Below are positions 1 to 11,115 of a stretch of DNA of 60,595 bases, one piece after another. Position numbers and translations under genes: made by a program. The DNA is taken from NCBI GenBank assembly GCA_035646395.1, contig DASRPK010000138.1, positions 1-60,595 of the forward strand. The letters are read 5' to 3'. The notes beneath the pieces are model-generated. The model did not search any database. It was not told where the DNA came from and worked only from the letters and a program-made list of their open reading frames with translations. Source of the DNA: JABWBJ01 sp035646395. GTDB taxonomy: Bacteria; Gemmatimonadota; Gemmatimonadetes; Gemmatimonadales; Gemmatimonadaceae. The first letter of the stretch is position 1; every line of letters starts with the position of its first letter.

Positions 1-714
1 GAGTGCGGTCGTCGGTTCGCCTTGGAGATCCTCCCGTGAGATCAAAGCGGCGGTCGTCCCTTGCCAGTGCACGCGTTGGTCCAGCTCGCGGAAGAGTTGT
101 TCCATGTGCGCGTCCCGACTCAGGATCCCACGCTCAACTACTAGGTCGAGCTGTGTTGCACCTTTTTCGGGCACGACGATCGAGATATTGCGCGACTCGA
201 ACTGAGTGTGGCGTACGCGAACGATGTACGACCCTGGCTTGAGCTTCGGGAAATTGAACATTCCGTCCGCAGCAGTGGTGTCGGCACTCCGCGCGCCGAG
301 CACTTCGATGCGTGCTTCGGGCACTGGCAACAAGGAGTCTTTCGAGATTACGGAGCCATACAACCCACTGCGCTGCGCGGTGACTTCAACTTCAGCCAGT
401 GTGGGGACGAGGCGCTCGAGTGTCACTTCGATATCGAGTGTGCCGCGTGGGACCTGCACGGATCGTTCGTGTGGTCGGTAACCGACGAACGTCACTCGTA
501 TCGCACGCTGTCCGGGAGTAGCGCCGAGAAAACTGAATCGGCCATCGCGGTCGGTGCGGACTTGTCGATTGACGCCTGCCGGCTCGAGCGAGACCAGCGC
601 GTATTCGATCGGGCGCCCGGTTTCATTTCGAACGACTCCGCGAAGCGTACCCGAACTGTCTTGCCCGAACGCGACTGATGGAAGAAGCGCGAGAATCAGG
701 GTCACCAGTCTCAT
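1..714 (-). CDS. Carboxypeptidase-regulatory-like surface protein, 3' end cut by window edge
   Basis: An open frame of 238 codons reads without a stop into position 1, so the C-terminus is missing. It starts at an ATG (712-714) with GGAG seven bases upstream. Residues 1-18 (MRLVTLILALLPSVAFGQ) form a signal peptide. Two successive beta-sandwich modules of the CarboxypepD_reg type follow: about 22-95 (GTLRGVVRNETGRPIEYALV, then DRDGRFSFLGATPG) and about 103-180 (VPEARIEVLG, then AADGMFNFPKLKPGSYIVRV). Such modules are common at the N-terminus of exported or TonB-linked proteins; no receptor or protease domain is visible in the part present. It lies downstream of purF on the same strand, separated by a palindrome. 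The domain call is good; the function is unknown. Confidence 0.75.
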   Translation of the reverse strand, partial: MRLVTLILALLPSVAFGQDSSGTLRGVVRNETGRPIEYALVSLEPAGVNRQVRTDRDGRFSFLGATPGQRAIRVTFVGYRPHERSVQVPRGTLDIEVTLERLVPTLAEVEVTAQRSGLYGSVISKDSLLPVPEARIEVLGARSADTTAADGMFNFPKLKPGSYIVRVRHTQFESRNISIVVPEKGATQLDLVVERGILSRDAHMEQLFRELDQRVHWQGTTAALISREDLQGEPTTAL

Positions 715-762
715 GGCATCGCTCCGCGAACGGACGCGGCTGCTACACCAGCTGATGCGCAA

Positions 763-790
763 GGTTCAATGGGTCTGACCCCGTTGAACC
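763..790. terminator. Inverted repeat after purF, possible terminator
   Basis: Outer arms GGTTCAA/TTGAACC enclose an inner GGGTC/GACCC palindrome, giving a long interrupted hairpin six bases beyond the purF stop. There is no T-tract on the purF side, so termination is a guess; it could also be a dispersed palindromic repeat. Confidence 0.4.
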
Positions 791-795
791 TCCGA

Positions 796-2175
796 TTACT
801 TCGCCGCGACCAGTTGCAACTTGTCCGAGCTGCTCGGCGCCGCGGTCGGGTAGTCCCCTGAAAAGCAGGCGTGACAGAATCCGCCCGGACCATCCGGGAC
901 GGCCGCCAGCATCCCCTCGAGCGAGAGGTAGCCGAGTGAATCCACGCCGATTCGATTGGCGATTTCGGCGACCGTGTAGTTGGCCGCGATGAGCTCTTCC
1001 TTCCGCGGCGTGTCGATGCCGTAGTAACACGGCCCCGTGATCGGCGGCGAGGACACGCGCATGTGCACTTCGCGCGCGCCCGCGTTCCGGATCATCGCCA
1101 CGAGCCCGCGCGTCGTGGTGCCGCGGACAATCGAGTCGTCGACCATAACGACGCTCTTGCCGGCCAGCACTTCTTTCACGGGATTGTACTTGACCTTCAC
1201 CTTCGCGTCCCGGTCACCTTGCGACGGCTGAATGAACGTGCGGCCGACGTAGTGGTTGCGGATGAGCGCCATCTCGAGCCGCAGCCCCGATTCTTCCGCG
1301 TAACCGACCGCCGCAGCGTTCGAGGAGTCAGGGACCGAAAATACGAGTTCCGCGCCGGGTGTGGGTTGCTCCCGGGCGAGCTGGCGTCCAAGCGCGCGTC
1401 GAGCGCGATCGACCGAACCGCCGAAGACGTAGCTGTCCGGCCGCGCGAAATACACATGCTCGAACACGCACCGCTTGAGCGGGAGCGTCGGCAATTGCAA
1501 AGTGCGCAGGCCATCGCGATCGATGGCAATGACCTCGCCTGGCTTGACCTCGCGTTCCACCGTTGCGCCGACGATGTCGAGTGCACAGGTCTCCGACGCA
1601 AACACGTAGGCGTCGCCCAGCCGGCCCATAACGAGTGGCCGCCAGCCGCGGGGATCGCGGGCCGCCATGAGCGTATGCCCGACGACAACGAGCAGGCTGA
1701 AGGCGCCGTCGACGCGGCCCATGGCATCCGCCAGCTTGTGCTCCGGCTTGGTGGACGAAGAACGGGCCATCAGGTGCACCAGCACTTCCGAGTCCATCGA
1801 CGAGGAGAAGATCGACCCGCGATCCTCGAGGTCCCGCCGCACCTCGACCGCGTTCACGAGGTTCCCGTTATGCGCGAGCGAGATGTGCCCCTCGCGGAAG
1901 CGCGCCAGGATCGGTTGCGCGTTATCGAGCGTCGAGGAGCCGGCGGTGCTGTAACGCGTGTGGCCGATGGCGACCGAGCCATGGAGGGTCGCGACGTCGC
2001 TCGCCGCAAATCCTTCAGAGACCAGTCCCATTTTCCGCACGCTGCGTCCAACCCCGTCAGGGCCGATGGCAACGATGCCGGCGGATTCCTGACCGCGATG
2101 CTGGAGCGAATAGAGCCCGAGGTGGGTCAGCGCTGCCGCGCGCTGGTGACCCCAGACTCCGAAGATTCCACACAT
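796..2175 (-). CDS. purF: Amidophosphoribosyltransferase
   Basis: First committed step of purine synthesis: PRPP plus glutamine to 5-phosphoribosylamine. The 459-aa protein begins MCGIFGVWGH, so Cys2 becomes the N-terminal nucleophile with no propeptide. Glutaminase motifs SLQHRGQESAGI, GHTRYSTAGSS and LAHNGNLVN follow. The PRPP loop VVMVDDSIVRGTTTRG is intact around residue 350. Cysteines in KRCVFEHVYF, GPCYYGID and GFCHACFSGDYP match the four ligands of the [4Fe-4S] cluster of the Bacillus-type enzyme, so an oxygen-sensitive cluster is likely. It follows purL with a 51-bp gap and is the last purine gene of the minus-strand series. Confidence 0.96.
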   Translation of the reverse strand: MCGIFGVWGHQRAAALTHLGLYSLQHRGQESAGIVAIGPDGVGRSVRKMGLVSEGFAASDVATLHGSVAIGHTRYSTAGSSTLDNAQPILARFREGHISLAHNGNLVNAVEVRRDLEDRGSIFSSSMDSEVLVHLMARSSSTKPEHKLADAMGRVDGAFSLLVVVGHTLMAARDPRGWRPLVMGRLGDAYVFASETCALDIVGATVEREVKPGEVIAIDRDGLRTLQLPTLPLKRCVFEHVYFARPDSYVFGGSVDRARRALGRQLAREQPTPGAELVFSVPDSSNAAAVGYAEESGLRLEMALIRNHYVGRTFIQPSQGDRDAKVKVKYNPVKEVLAGKSVVMVDDSIVRGTTTRGLVAMIRNAGAREVHMRVSSPPITGPCYYGIDTPRKEELIAANYTVAEIANRIGVDSLGYLSLEGMLAAVPDGPGGFCHACFSGDYPTAAPSSSDKLQLVAAK

Positions 2176-2226
2176 TTACTGCTCCGTGATTTGGACTCGT
2201 GACTCGTGACTTGTCGATCGTACCAA

Positions 2227-4529
<2,303 letters not shown>

Positions 4530-4533
<4 letters not shown>

Positions 4534-4841
4534 TTCTTCAAGCCGAACATGGTACGGACGAAACTGCGCACGTTGCTCTGGTCCACGTGCTCCAGCATTT
4601 CCATTTCGCCCTTGTCCAGCCAGATGCCACCGCAATCGTCGCAGCGATCGATCTTCATGTGATGGTACTCGAGCTCGACGAGCTGGCCACCGCACTTCGG
4701 GCATCGCATGTAGTGCGACATGCGTTCCTGCTTTGACCGTTCGGCGTCGAGGCGCGCGCGTTGCTCCTTGATCAACTCGGCGTCGCGCTTCACGAAATAT
4801 TCATCCTCACTCTTCGTTGGCTTGAATTCGTCCATGTTCAT
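4530..4841 (-). CDS. zf-TFIIB-type zinc-ribbon protein
   Basis: A 103-aa protein with a charged, probably helical N-terminus (about 1-40) and a double-knuckle zinc ribbon: MRCPKCGGQL then CDDCGGIWLDKGEMEML, the pattern of the zf-TFIIB (transcription factor zinc-finger) family. Its TGA overlaps the purL ATG in ATGA, so the two are probably translationally coupled. The family is widespread but poorly characterised, and nothing in the sequence ties it to purine enzymes except position. A GT-rich repeat lies just upstream of its start. Confidence 0.8.
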
Positions 4842-4847
4842 TCAGAT

Positions 4848-4877
4848 GGTGGAGGTGGGAGGTGGGATGTGGGAGGA
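4848..4877. repeat. Solo arm of GTGGGAN heptad repeat
   Basis: Between the zinc-ribbon gene start and the purQ end lies a run of GTGGGA/GTGGGAT units on the plus strand. It closely matches the arms of the inverted-repeat element at 11984-12119 and the copy at 23951-23979. It has several GG/GGG runs, so a G-quadruplex is conceivable. Confidence 0.6.
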
Positions 4878-4893
4878 AGCCGATGACGGCGGA

Positions 4894-5586
4894 TTACGCG
4901 GCCACTCTTGCGAGGAGTGATTCGAAAAGGCCCAGGCCATCGGTTGAGCCTAACAAGGGATCGATGGCGTCCTCCGGGTGAGGCATGAGGCCCATAACGT
5001 TGCCGCGGTCGTTCAGGATGCCGGCGATGTCGTTGGCTGAACCGTTCGGGTTCGCCTCGGGAAGGGGGCGGCCCTTGCGATCCACATAGCGGAACGTGAC
5101 CTGGCCACGATCCTCGAGTGCCTTGAGCGTGTCGGCATCGGCGGTATAGCGGCCATCGCCATGTGCAACCGGGACGCGGATCAGTTGGCCCTTCTCATAG
5201 GCGTTGGTGAACATCGTGTCCGCGTTTTCCACGCGAAGGTTCACCCACTGGCTCGCGAATCGCAGGCTGGCGTTGCGCAAGAGCGCACCTGGCAACAAGT
5301 GTGCTTCACACAAAATCTGGAAGCCGTTGCAGATGCCTAACACCGGGCCACCGCGCCGGGCGTGCTCGCTCACTTCCTTCATGATGGGACTGAACCGCGC
5401 GATGGCGCCCGCGCGCAGGTAATCGCCGTAGCTGAACCCGCCCGGCAGCACGATCACGTCGGCGCCCTGCAGGTCATGATCCTTGTGCCAGAGGTGCACG
5501 ACCTCGGCGCCGACGCCCTGCGTGATCGCGATGCTGGCGTCGATTTCGCGGTTCGATCCCGGGAACGTGACGATGCCGAACTTCAC
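4894..5586 (-). CDS. purQ: FGAM synthase glutaminase subunit
   Basis: Class-I glutamine amidotransferase subunit of 230 aa supplying ammonia to PurL. The start is GTG at 5584-5586 (protein begins with Met/Val-KFGIVTFPGSNREID), overlapping the purS TGA as GTGA; upstream in-frame sequence is just purS read in another frame. The nucleophile elbow VLGICNGFQIL carries the catalytic Cys around residue 85, and GLMPHPED near the C-terminus supplies the His/Glu pair. The overlap with purS and the nearby small-type purL complete the three-subunit FGAM synthase. Confidence 0.95.
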   Translation of the reverse strand: MKFGIVTFPGSNREIDASIAITQGVGAEVVHLWHKDHDLQGADVIVLPGGFSYGDYLRAGAIARFSPIMKEVSEHARRGGPVLGICNGFQILCEAHLLPGALLRNASLRFASQWVNLRVENADTMFTNAYEKGQLIRVPVAHGDGRYTADADTLKALEDRGQVTFRYVDRKGRPLPEANPNGSANDIAGILNDRGNVMGLMPHPEDAIDPLLGSTDGLGLFESLLARVAA

Positions 5587-5846
5587 GATGCGCCTCCGCT
5601 CACGCCGGCGATCTCGTAGTCCTCGGTGACGGGGTTGGCGAGCAGCTTGTCGCACATGCCGCGCACTGACGATTCGGCGGCCCTGGCATCAGCGGCGTCG
5701 ACGTCGAGGACCAGGTGCCGGCCAACGCGAGCGTCGAGGACGGAACCGAACCCTAACGCGTGCAACGCGTCAGCGACGGCTTTGCCCTGGGGATCGAGCA
5801 CGCCTTTTCGGGGGACGATGTGCACTGCCACGCGATATCGCGTCAT
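5583..5846 (-). CDS. purS: FGAM synthase subunit PurS
   Basis: An 87-aa protein, MTRYRVAVHIVPRKGVLDPQ, followed by GKAVADALHALGFGSVLDAR and GRHLVLDV, the classical PurS fold that bridges PurL and PurQ and permits ammonia channelling. Normal length for the family. It overlaps pssA upstream by 4 bp (ATGA) and purQ downstream by 4 bp (GTGA). Confidence 0.94.
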   Translation of the reverse strand: MTRYRVAVHIVPRKGVLDPQGKAVADALHALGFGSVLDARVGRHLVLDVDAADARAAESSVRGMCDKLLANPVTEDYEIAGVSGGAS

Positions 5847-6715
5847 GCTTTTGGTTCCTCCTGAACAGCGGGGCTGGGTGGGCCGGGACGTCCACGCCGT
5901 CGGCGCCGGCGTCGACGGTGCAATCCTCGATCGAGCGCGTCTTCATCGCCGACCACATCGTCGAGTTCCGCGATATGGCGCCTGTCCAGGAATCCAACGA
6001 AGACCGTGCGAACGACGCCCCACAGGACGTACGCCATCGCCGCCGGGAAGAAGTACGTCCAGGGAAGGAAGATCAGGCCCGCCAGCGTACCAACCACCAC
6101 CAGTGTCCCAAGGATCTCCGGTATCGACCGATAGCCGATGGTCGGCACCGCGGCGTAGCGCACGTTGCTGATCATGAGGAACGCGAGCCCCAGCATGATG
6201 AACCGCAACATGACTGGCCAGGGCAGGTCCGCCAGCAGCTGCGTCTGATACAAATCGGACTCGCGGAACCAGTAGTACGTGGCGAGCGTCATCCCCGCCA
6301 TCGGACTCGGGAGACCGTTGAAATGCGTCTTGGCGCGGCCCGCCTGCTCGACGTTGAACCGGGCCAGGCGGATCACCGCACACATGGTGAAGAAGAAGCA
6401 GAAGATCCATTCCCAGCCGTGCTGGTTGAACACGGCGAAGAACATCAACATCGCCGGCGCAAGGCCGAACGAGATTGCATCAACAAGGGAGTCGAGTTCC
6501 GCACCAAAGCGGGAGCCCGACCGCGTCGCTCGGGCGACTCTGCCATCAATGGCATCGGCCACGCCGCCCAGCACGATGTACGTGCCGGCCGTGCTGTAAT
6601 TGCCGCGGCTTGCCTCCACGATCGCAAAAATGCCGAAAAACAGGTTCAGGAGCGTGAAGCCGTTAGGCAGCAGGATGATGGGCCGCTGCAAGCGGCGACG
6701 GACGACTTCGTTCAC
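5843..6715 (-). CDS. pssA: CDP-diacylglycerol-serine O-phosphatidyltransferase
   Basis: Makes phosphatidylserine from CDP-diacylglycerol and serine at the membrane. The 290-aa protein has the CDP-alcohol phosphatidyltransferase signature: DAIDGRVARA, then SGSRFGAELDSLVD, around residues 52-76. Hydrophobic segments span the N-terminal two thirds. The C-terminus ends in an arginine-rich stretch (RRRRRRRRGRPG), which may be a cytoplasmic basic tail. It directly follows psd with a 4-bp overlap, so the two steps of phosphatidylethanolamine synthesis are coupled. The codons LLPNGF contain one GCCTAAC heptamer. Confidence 0.92.
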   Translation of the reverse strand: MNEVVRRRLQRPIILLPNGFTLLNLFFGIFAIVEASRGNYSTAGTYIVLGGVADAIDGRVARATRSGSRFGAELDSLVDAISFGLAPAMLMFFAVFNQHGWEWIFCFFFTMCAVIRLARFNVEQAGRAKTHFNGLPSPMAGMTLATYYWFRESDLYQTQLLADLPWPVMLRFIMLGLAFLMISNVRYAAVPTIGYRSIPEILGTLVVVGTLAGLIFLPWTYFFPAAMAYVLWGVVRTVFVGFLDRRHIAELDDVVGDEDALDRGLHRRRRRRRRGRPGPPSPAVQEEPKA

Positions 6716-7365
6716 TGGTCGCCCAGGCGCGCGATCACCGACGCCCCCGCACTGGTGGTTTCCCCGACCTTCACGATGGGTGTCGCCGACGGAGGCAGGA
6801 AAACGTCGACCCGTGAGCCGAACCGGATGATGCCCATGCGTTCGCCCTGCTCGACCACGTCACCCTCCCGGCTGTAGGTCACGATCCGCCGGGCGACCAG
6901 CCCCGCGATCTGCCTGACGAGCACCCGGATGGATCCGCTCTCGATGCCGACCGACATCTGCTCATTCTCGAGCGAGGACTTGACAGTGGCGGCGTTCAGG
7001 AACTTGCCTGGATTGTAGTGAACAAACCGAACCGTTCCCGAGACCGGATACCGGTTCACGTGCACGTTGAAGACGTTCATGAAGATCGAGATGCGCAGCG
7101 CCTTTCCGTGCAGGAACGCCGGCTCGTCGACTTCCGTGATCATCACGACGCGGCCGTCCGCCGGTGCGATCACCAGCCCGCCACCCCGTTCACCGGACCG
7201 TTCCGGATCGCGGAAGAAGTATGCGACCCAAAGCGCCAGGATCAGCAGCACGAACGCGACCAGCCACAGGGGCCAGGAGCGCCACATGACCGCGGCCGTG
7301 AGTGCAACGGCGGCGAGCAGGATAGCGATCCCGATGAAGATGAGTCCTTCGCGCGCAAAGCTCAC
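6712..7365 (-). CDS. psd: Phosphatidylserine decarboxylase, short form
   Basis: Converts phosphatidylserine to phosphatidylethanolamine. At 217 aa it is the short type found in many non-proteobacteria. Two transmembrane segments occupy about residues 8-48, then YFFRDPER and APADGRVV, NVFNVHVNRYPVSG, and the self-cleavage motif RFGSRVDVFLP near residue 185, where the GS bond would yield the pyruvoyl group. It overlaps purC upstream and pssA downstream by 4 bp each. Confidence 0.93.
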   Translation of the reverse strand: MSFAREGLIFIGIAILLAAVALTAAVMWRSWPLWLVAFVLLILALWVAYFFRDPERSGERGGGLVIAPADGRVVMITEVDEPAFLHGKALRISIFMNVFNVHVNRYPVSGTVRFVHYNPGKFLNAATVKSSLENEQMSVGIESGSIRVLVRQIAGLVARRIVTYSREGDVVEQGERMGIIRFGSRVDVFLPPSATPIVKVGETTSAGASVIARLGDQ

Positions 7366-8285
7366 GAGAGCGACCCCACGTCGAGTGGTGAGCCGGTGAT
7401 CCGTTCGAACGCATCGAGATATCTCATGCTCGTCGCGGAAACGACTTCACGCGGCAGGCGAGGTGGCGGAGGATCGCCGTCCCAGCGACCTTCGCGGCGC
7501 TCTCCGTCCAGATAATCACGCAACGGCTGCTTGTCGAAGCTCGGCTGCGAGCGACCGGGTTCATAACGATCCATCGGCCAGAATCGCGAACTGTCGGGCG
7601 TCAGGACCTCGTCGACGAGTATGATGTCCCCGTTGTGGGATCCGAACTCGAACTTCGTGTCGGCGATGATGATGCCGCGTGGTTGCGTGCGCTGGTTCCC
7701 GAATTCATAGAGGCGGATCGAAATCTCCTCGAGTCGTGCGGCAACCTCCTCGCCGACGATGGTCGCCATGGTCGATCGTGTGATGTTTTCGTCGTGACCG
7801 GATTCTGCCTTCGTCGCAGGGCTGAAAATCGGCGACGGCAACCGGTCGCTTTCGATCAGTCCGTCCGGCAGCGGCTCGCCGGCCAGTGTACCCGACGCGC
7901 GGTACTCCTTCCACGCCGAGCCGGCGACGTACCCGCGCACGACACACTCGACCGGGAAGACATCGGTGCGGCGGCACAACATCGATCGTCCGGCCAGAAG
8001 CGCGCGAGTATCCGCGAGCGCAGGCACGAGGTCGACAATTTCGTCGGCGTCTGCGCTCAACATGTGGTGTTGCACGATGTCGCCCAACTCCCGCAGCCAC
8101 CACGCCGAGATTTGTGTGAGCACGGCGCCCTTATAGGGAACCGTCTCGCGCATCACGACGTCAAACGCGGATACGCGATCGGTGGCCACGAGGAGCAAGC
8201 GGTCGTCGTCGACTTCATAGACATCCCGGACCTTGCCGCGTCGCCAGAGCGTGAGCGGAAGTTCCGTGTAGGCAACCGGTGTCAT
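7362..8285 (-). CDS. purC: Phosphoribosylaminoimidazole-succinocarboxamide synthase
   Basis: SAICAR synthetase, 307 aa: ligates aspartate to CAIR with ATP. The N-terminus contains RRGKVRDVYEVDDDRLLLVA and TDRVSAFDVVM, the standard nucleotide-binding blocks. PVECVVRGYVAGSAWKEYRA and IIIADTKFEFG are intact. Length and fold fit the longer eukaryote-like/actinobacterial form. It overlaps purB and psd by 4 bp each. Confidence 0.95.
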   Translation of the reverse strand: MTPVAYTELPLTLWRRGKVRDVYEVDDDRLLLVATDRVSAFDVVMRETVPYKGAVLTQISAWWLRELGDIVQHHMLSADADEIVDLVPALADTRALLAGRSMLCRRTDVFPVECVVRGYVAGSAWKEYRASGTLAGEPLPDGLIESDRLPSPIFSPATKAESGHDENITRSTMATIVGEEVAARLEEISIRLYEFGNQRTQPRGIIIADTKFEFGSHNGDIILVDEVLTPDSSRFWPMDRYEPGRSQPSFDKQPLRDYLDGERREGRWDGDPPPPRLPREVVSATSMRYLDAFERITGSPLDVGSLS

Positions 8286-9718
8286 ACGCGGATCGCCTCC
8301 GCTGCGCTCCCGGACTCCGGCGCGTTTACCAGCAACGGTGCCGCAACTTCGGCGAGGAATTCATCCACCTGTTCCGGCGCCCGACCGATGTACCGCTTCG
8401 GGTCGGCGACAGAACGGAGGTCGATCCCGCGCGGGAACTCGGCGTCCCGGTCGAGTCGATCGAGCAGGTCGTTCGTCTTGCCATTGTTTTTCATTGCGGC
8501 GGCGGCTTCGACACTGTGCCGGCGGATGATCTCGTGCACGGCCTGTCGATCGCCGCCGGCTTCGACCGCGCGGACGATGAGTTGTTCAGTTGCCATGAAG
8601 GGCAGTTCATCCATGATGCGGTGATGAATGCGCGCGCGATGGACCTCGAGTCCGCGCGCCACGTTTTCCATCAACAGCAGGATGGCGTCCGTGGCCAGGA
8701 ACGCCTCGGGTATCACCAGCCGGCGGTTTGCGCTGTCGTCGAGCGTGCGCTCGAAATACTGCACTGCGTGCGTCTGGTTCGCATTAGGCTCGATCGACCC
8801 CACAAACCGTGCCAGCGAAGCGATCCGCTCGCTCCGCATCGGATTGCGCTTGTAGGCCATCGCCGACGAGCCGATCTGTCCAGACTCGAACGGCTCGCTG
8901 AGCTCCCCAAAGGACTGCAGCATCCGGACGTCGCTGCTGAACTTTGCGGCCGACGTGGCGATGCCGGAGACGACACCGAGCACCTGGGCGTCGATCTTGC
9001 GCGAATACGTCTGGCCCGTGACCGCGAGGGCCCGATCAAACCCCATCGCGTGGCAGACGTGCGCCTCGAGGGCCCGCACCTTCGCATGGTCGCCATGGAA
9101 GATCTCGAGGAACGAGGCCTGCGTCCCCGTCGTTCCTTTCACGCCGCGCAGCGGCAACGCTGCCTGACGAGCATCGAGGTCAGCCAGGTCGAGCGCCAGG
9201 TCCTGCATCCAGAGCGTGGCGCGCTTGCCGACCGTGGTCAATTGCGCCGGCTGGAGATGCGTATAGCCTAACGTCGGCTCTGCCCGCCATTCCCGGGCAA
9301 AGGCCGCGAGCGCCGACAGCACGCGGACCACCTTCTCGCGCAGGACACCCAGGCCCTCGCGCATGAGAATGAGGTCGGCATTGTCGGTCACGTAGGCACT
9401 GGTGGCTCCGAGATGGATATAGGGCCGTGCCGCCGGCGCCGCGTCGGCGAACGCGTAGACGTGCGCCATCACATCGTGCCGGAACTCCTTTTCGTAACGC
9501 GCGACCGCTTCGTAGTCGACGTCATCGAGGTGCGCGCGCATCTGCGACAACGCGTCGTCGGGGATCGCCACGCCCAGCTTCTTCTCCCCTTCCGCCAGCG
9601 CGACCCAGAGCCGCCGCCACAACCCGTACCGCCGGTCCGGCGACCAGAGCGCGAGCATCTGTTGCGATGCATAACGCTCAGCGAGGGGCGACGACCACGT
9701 ATCGCGGGATTGAGTCAT
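8282..9718 (-). CDS. purB: Adenylosuccinate lyase
   Basis: Cleaves SAICAR and adenylosuccinate, 478 aa. The fumarase/aspartase superfamily signature appears as GQIGSSAMAYKRNPMRSERI around residue 285, with TLGYTHLQPAQ carrying the catalytic-region His. It sits between the HtrA-like gene and purC with 4-bp overlaps on both sides. TLG is encoded with TTA inside a GTTAGGC heptamer. Confidence 0.95.
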   Translation of the reverse strand: MTQSRDTWSSPLAERYASQQMLALWSPDRRYGLWRRLWVALAEGEKKLGVAIPDDALSQMRAHLDDVDYEAVARYEKEFRHDVMAHVYAFADAAPAARPYIHLGATSAYVTDNADLILMREGLGVLREKVVRVLSALAAFAREWRAEPTLGYTHLQPAQLTTVGKRATLWMQDLALDLADLDARQAALPLRGVKGTTGTQASFLEIFHGDHAKVRALEAHVCHAMGFDRALAVTGQTYSRKIDAQVLGVVSGIATSAAKFSSDVRMLQSFGELSEPFESGQIGSSAMAYKRNPMRSERIASLARFVGSIEPNANQTHAVQYFERTLDDSANRRLVIPEAFLATDAILLLMENVARGLEVHRARIHHRIMDELPFMATEQLIVRAVEAGGDRQAVHEIIRRHSVEAAAAMKNNGKTNDLLDRLDRDAEFPRGIDLRSVADPKRYIGRAPEQVDEFLAEVAAPLLVNAPESGSAAEAIRV

Positions 9719-11115
9719 CGAATTGCGAAGTCGGTGATGTACCGTCGTCCGCGGCGCTCGATCAGCGCGCGCGACATATATCCGGCCGGCGCCTGACTGA
9801 TCGCCCGCGAAACGTCGTTCGCGTCGCGAATCACCGTCCGATTGATCTGCAGGATGACGTCTCCTTCGTCGAGGCCGATCTGATCGCGGACCCGGTCGCT
9901 GACGGCCGTAACGTACGCGCCTTGCGGGGCGAGGATACCTCGCTCGGCGCGGAGCGTGGGGGTAAGCGTTGTCACTTCCAGCTCGCGCAGTACGGTGACC
10001 TTCGGCGCATTCACTTCGGGCCGGTCGGCGACGGTCACCGTGACGGTTATCTCCCGGCTCCCGCGCCGAACTACCAGCGGCACGCGATCGCCGACGCGGA
10101 ACGAAAGGCGAGCGGCTTCCCAGTCAAAGGCATTTCTGATGTTTCGTGTGCCTGCGCGAACGATCTGGTCATCCTCGCGCAGGCCAGCACTGGCGGCCGG
10201 AGACCCGGGCACGACGGCGCGAAGCACGACGCCCGCATTGATCACGTCGCGCGGGCTCGCGGATCGCGATGGCGCCTGGAGCAATTCGCCGATCCATGGG
10301 CGACGGATCGCTCCGTGCTCGATGAGGTCTTCGACCACGCGTCGAGCGCGATTGATCGGGATGGCGAAGCCAAGTCCGACCGAGCCCTGCGACGGCGTGT
10401 AGATCGAACTGTTGACGCCGATCACCTCACCATTGCTGTTGACGAGCGGGCCGCCCGAATTCCCGGGATTGATCGAGGCGTCGGTCTGGATCATGTCGAC
10501 GTACACGCCCGATCCTTCAGAGCTGCCTAACAAGTTCCGGCCCGTGGCCGAGATCACGCCGGCCGTGACGCTCGGTTCGGGGTTCGCCATCACAAAGCCG
10601 AACGGGTTGCCGATGGCGATCGCCCACTCACCAATCAGGAGGCCCTCGGAATCACCCAGCGGAGCGACGGGAAGGTCACGCGCATCGATCTTGAGGACCG
10701 CGAGATCGTTCGTCTCGTCCTCACCCAGGAGTTTGGCGCTGTGCGTAGTTCCGTCACGCATCATCACAGAGATATTCGTTGCGCCCTGGACGACGTGCGC
10801 GTTGGTGACGATGACGCCATTGTCGCGGATGATGAATCCCGAGCCGATCCCCGGGGAAATGCGTTGCTGCGTCGCACCGCCGCCGAAAAACATGCTGAAC
10901 ACGTCGGCCGGCACGCGTTGGACGGTTTCGGTCTGGACGGTCACGACCGCGGGCGCCACGCGCGCCGTTGCTTCGGTGATGGCGTTCCGGCGCGACGCGT
11001 CGACGTCCTGGATGAGCGGCGGCGTGGGACGCGGACCGGGAACGACCTGCGCGTTGGACTCAGGAGGAGAACCCTGGCAGGCAATCAGCGCAAGAAGAAT
11101 CGCGAGCTTGGTCAT
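9715..11115 (-). CDS. HtrA/DegP-like serine protease, lipoprotein
   Basis: Trypsin-like periplasmic quality-control protease, 466 aa. Start ATG at 11113-11115 overlaps the truA TGA; the frame is open further upstream but that part lies inside truA. The N-terminus MTKLAILLALIACQGSP has a lipobox (LIAC), so a lipidated envelope protease is predicted. Catalytic triad: His in VTNAHVV, Asp in TNDLAVLKID and Ser in INPGNSGGPLVN. Two PDZ domains follow (about 270-360 and 375-466). One GTTAGGC lies in LLGSSEG. Confidence 0.9.
   Translation of the reverse strand: MTKLAILLALIACQGSPPESNAQVVPGPRPTPPLIQDVDASRRNAITEATARVAPAVVTVQTETVQRVPADVFSMFFGGGATQQRISPGIGSGFIIRDNGVIVTNAHVVQGATNISVMMRDGTTHSAKLLGEDETNDLAVLKIDARDLPVAPLGDSEGLLIGEWAIAIGNPFGFVMANPEPSVTAGVISATGRNLLGSSEGSGVYVDMIQTDASINPGNSGGPLVNSNGEVIGVNSSIYTPSQGSVGLGFAIPINRARRVVEDLIEHGAIRRPWIGELLQAPSRSASPRDVINAGVVLRAVVPGSPAASAGLREDDQIVRAGTRNIRNAFDWEAARLSFRVGDRVPLVVRRGSREITVTVTVADRPEVNAPKVTVLRELEVTTLTPTLRAERGILAPQGAYVTAVSDRVRDQIGLDEGDVILQINRTVIRDANDVSRAISQAPAGYMSRALIERRGRRYITDFAIR

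Noticed and set aside
208..678. Plus-strand open frame over the truncated surface-protein gene
   Set aside because: The minus strand encodes a signal peptide and two recognisable beta-sandwich modules across the same bases; the plus-strand translation has no family features.
1063..2202. Long plus-strand open frame opposite purF
   Set aside because: It mirrors the high-GC third-position pattern of purF, which has every family motif.
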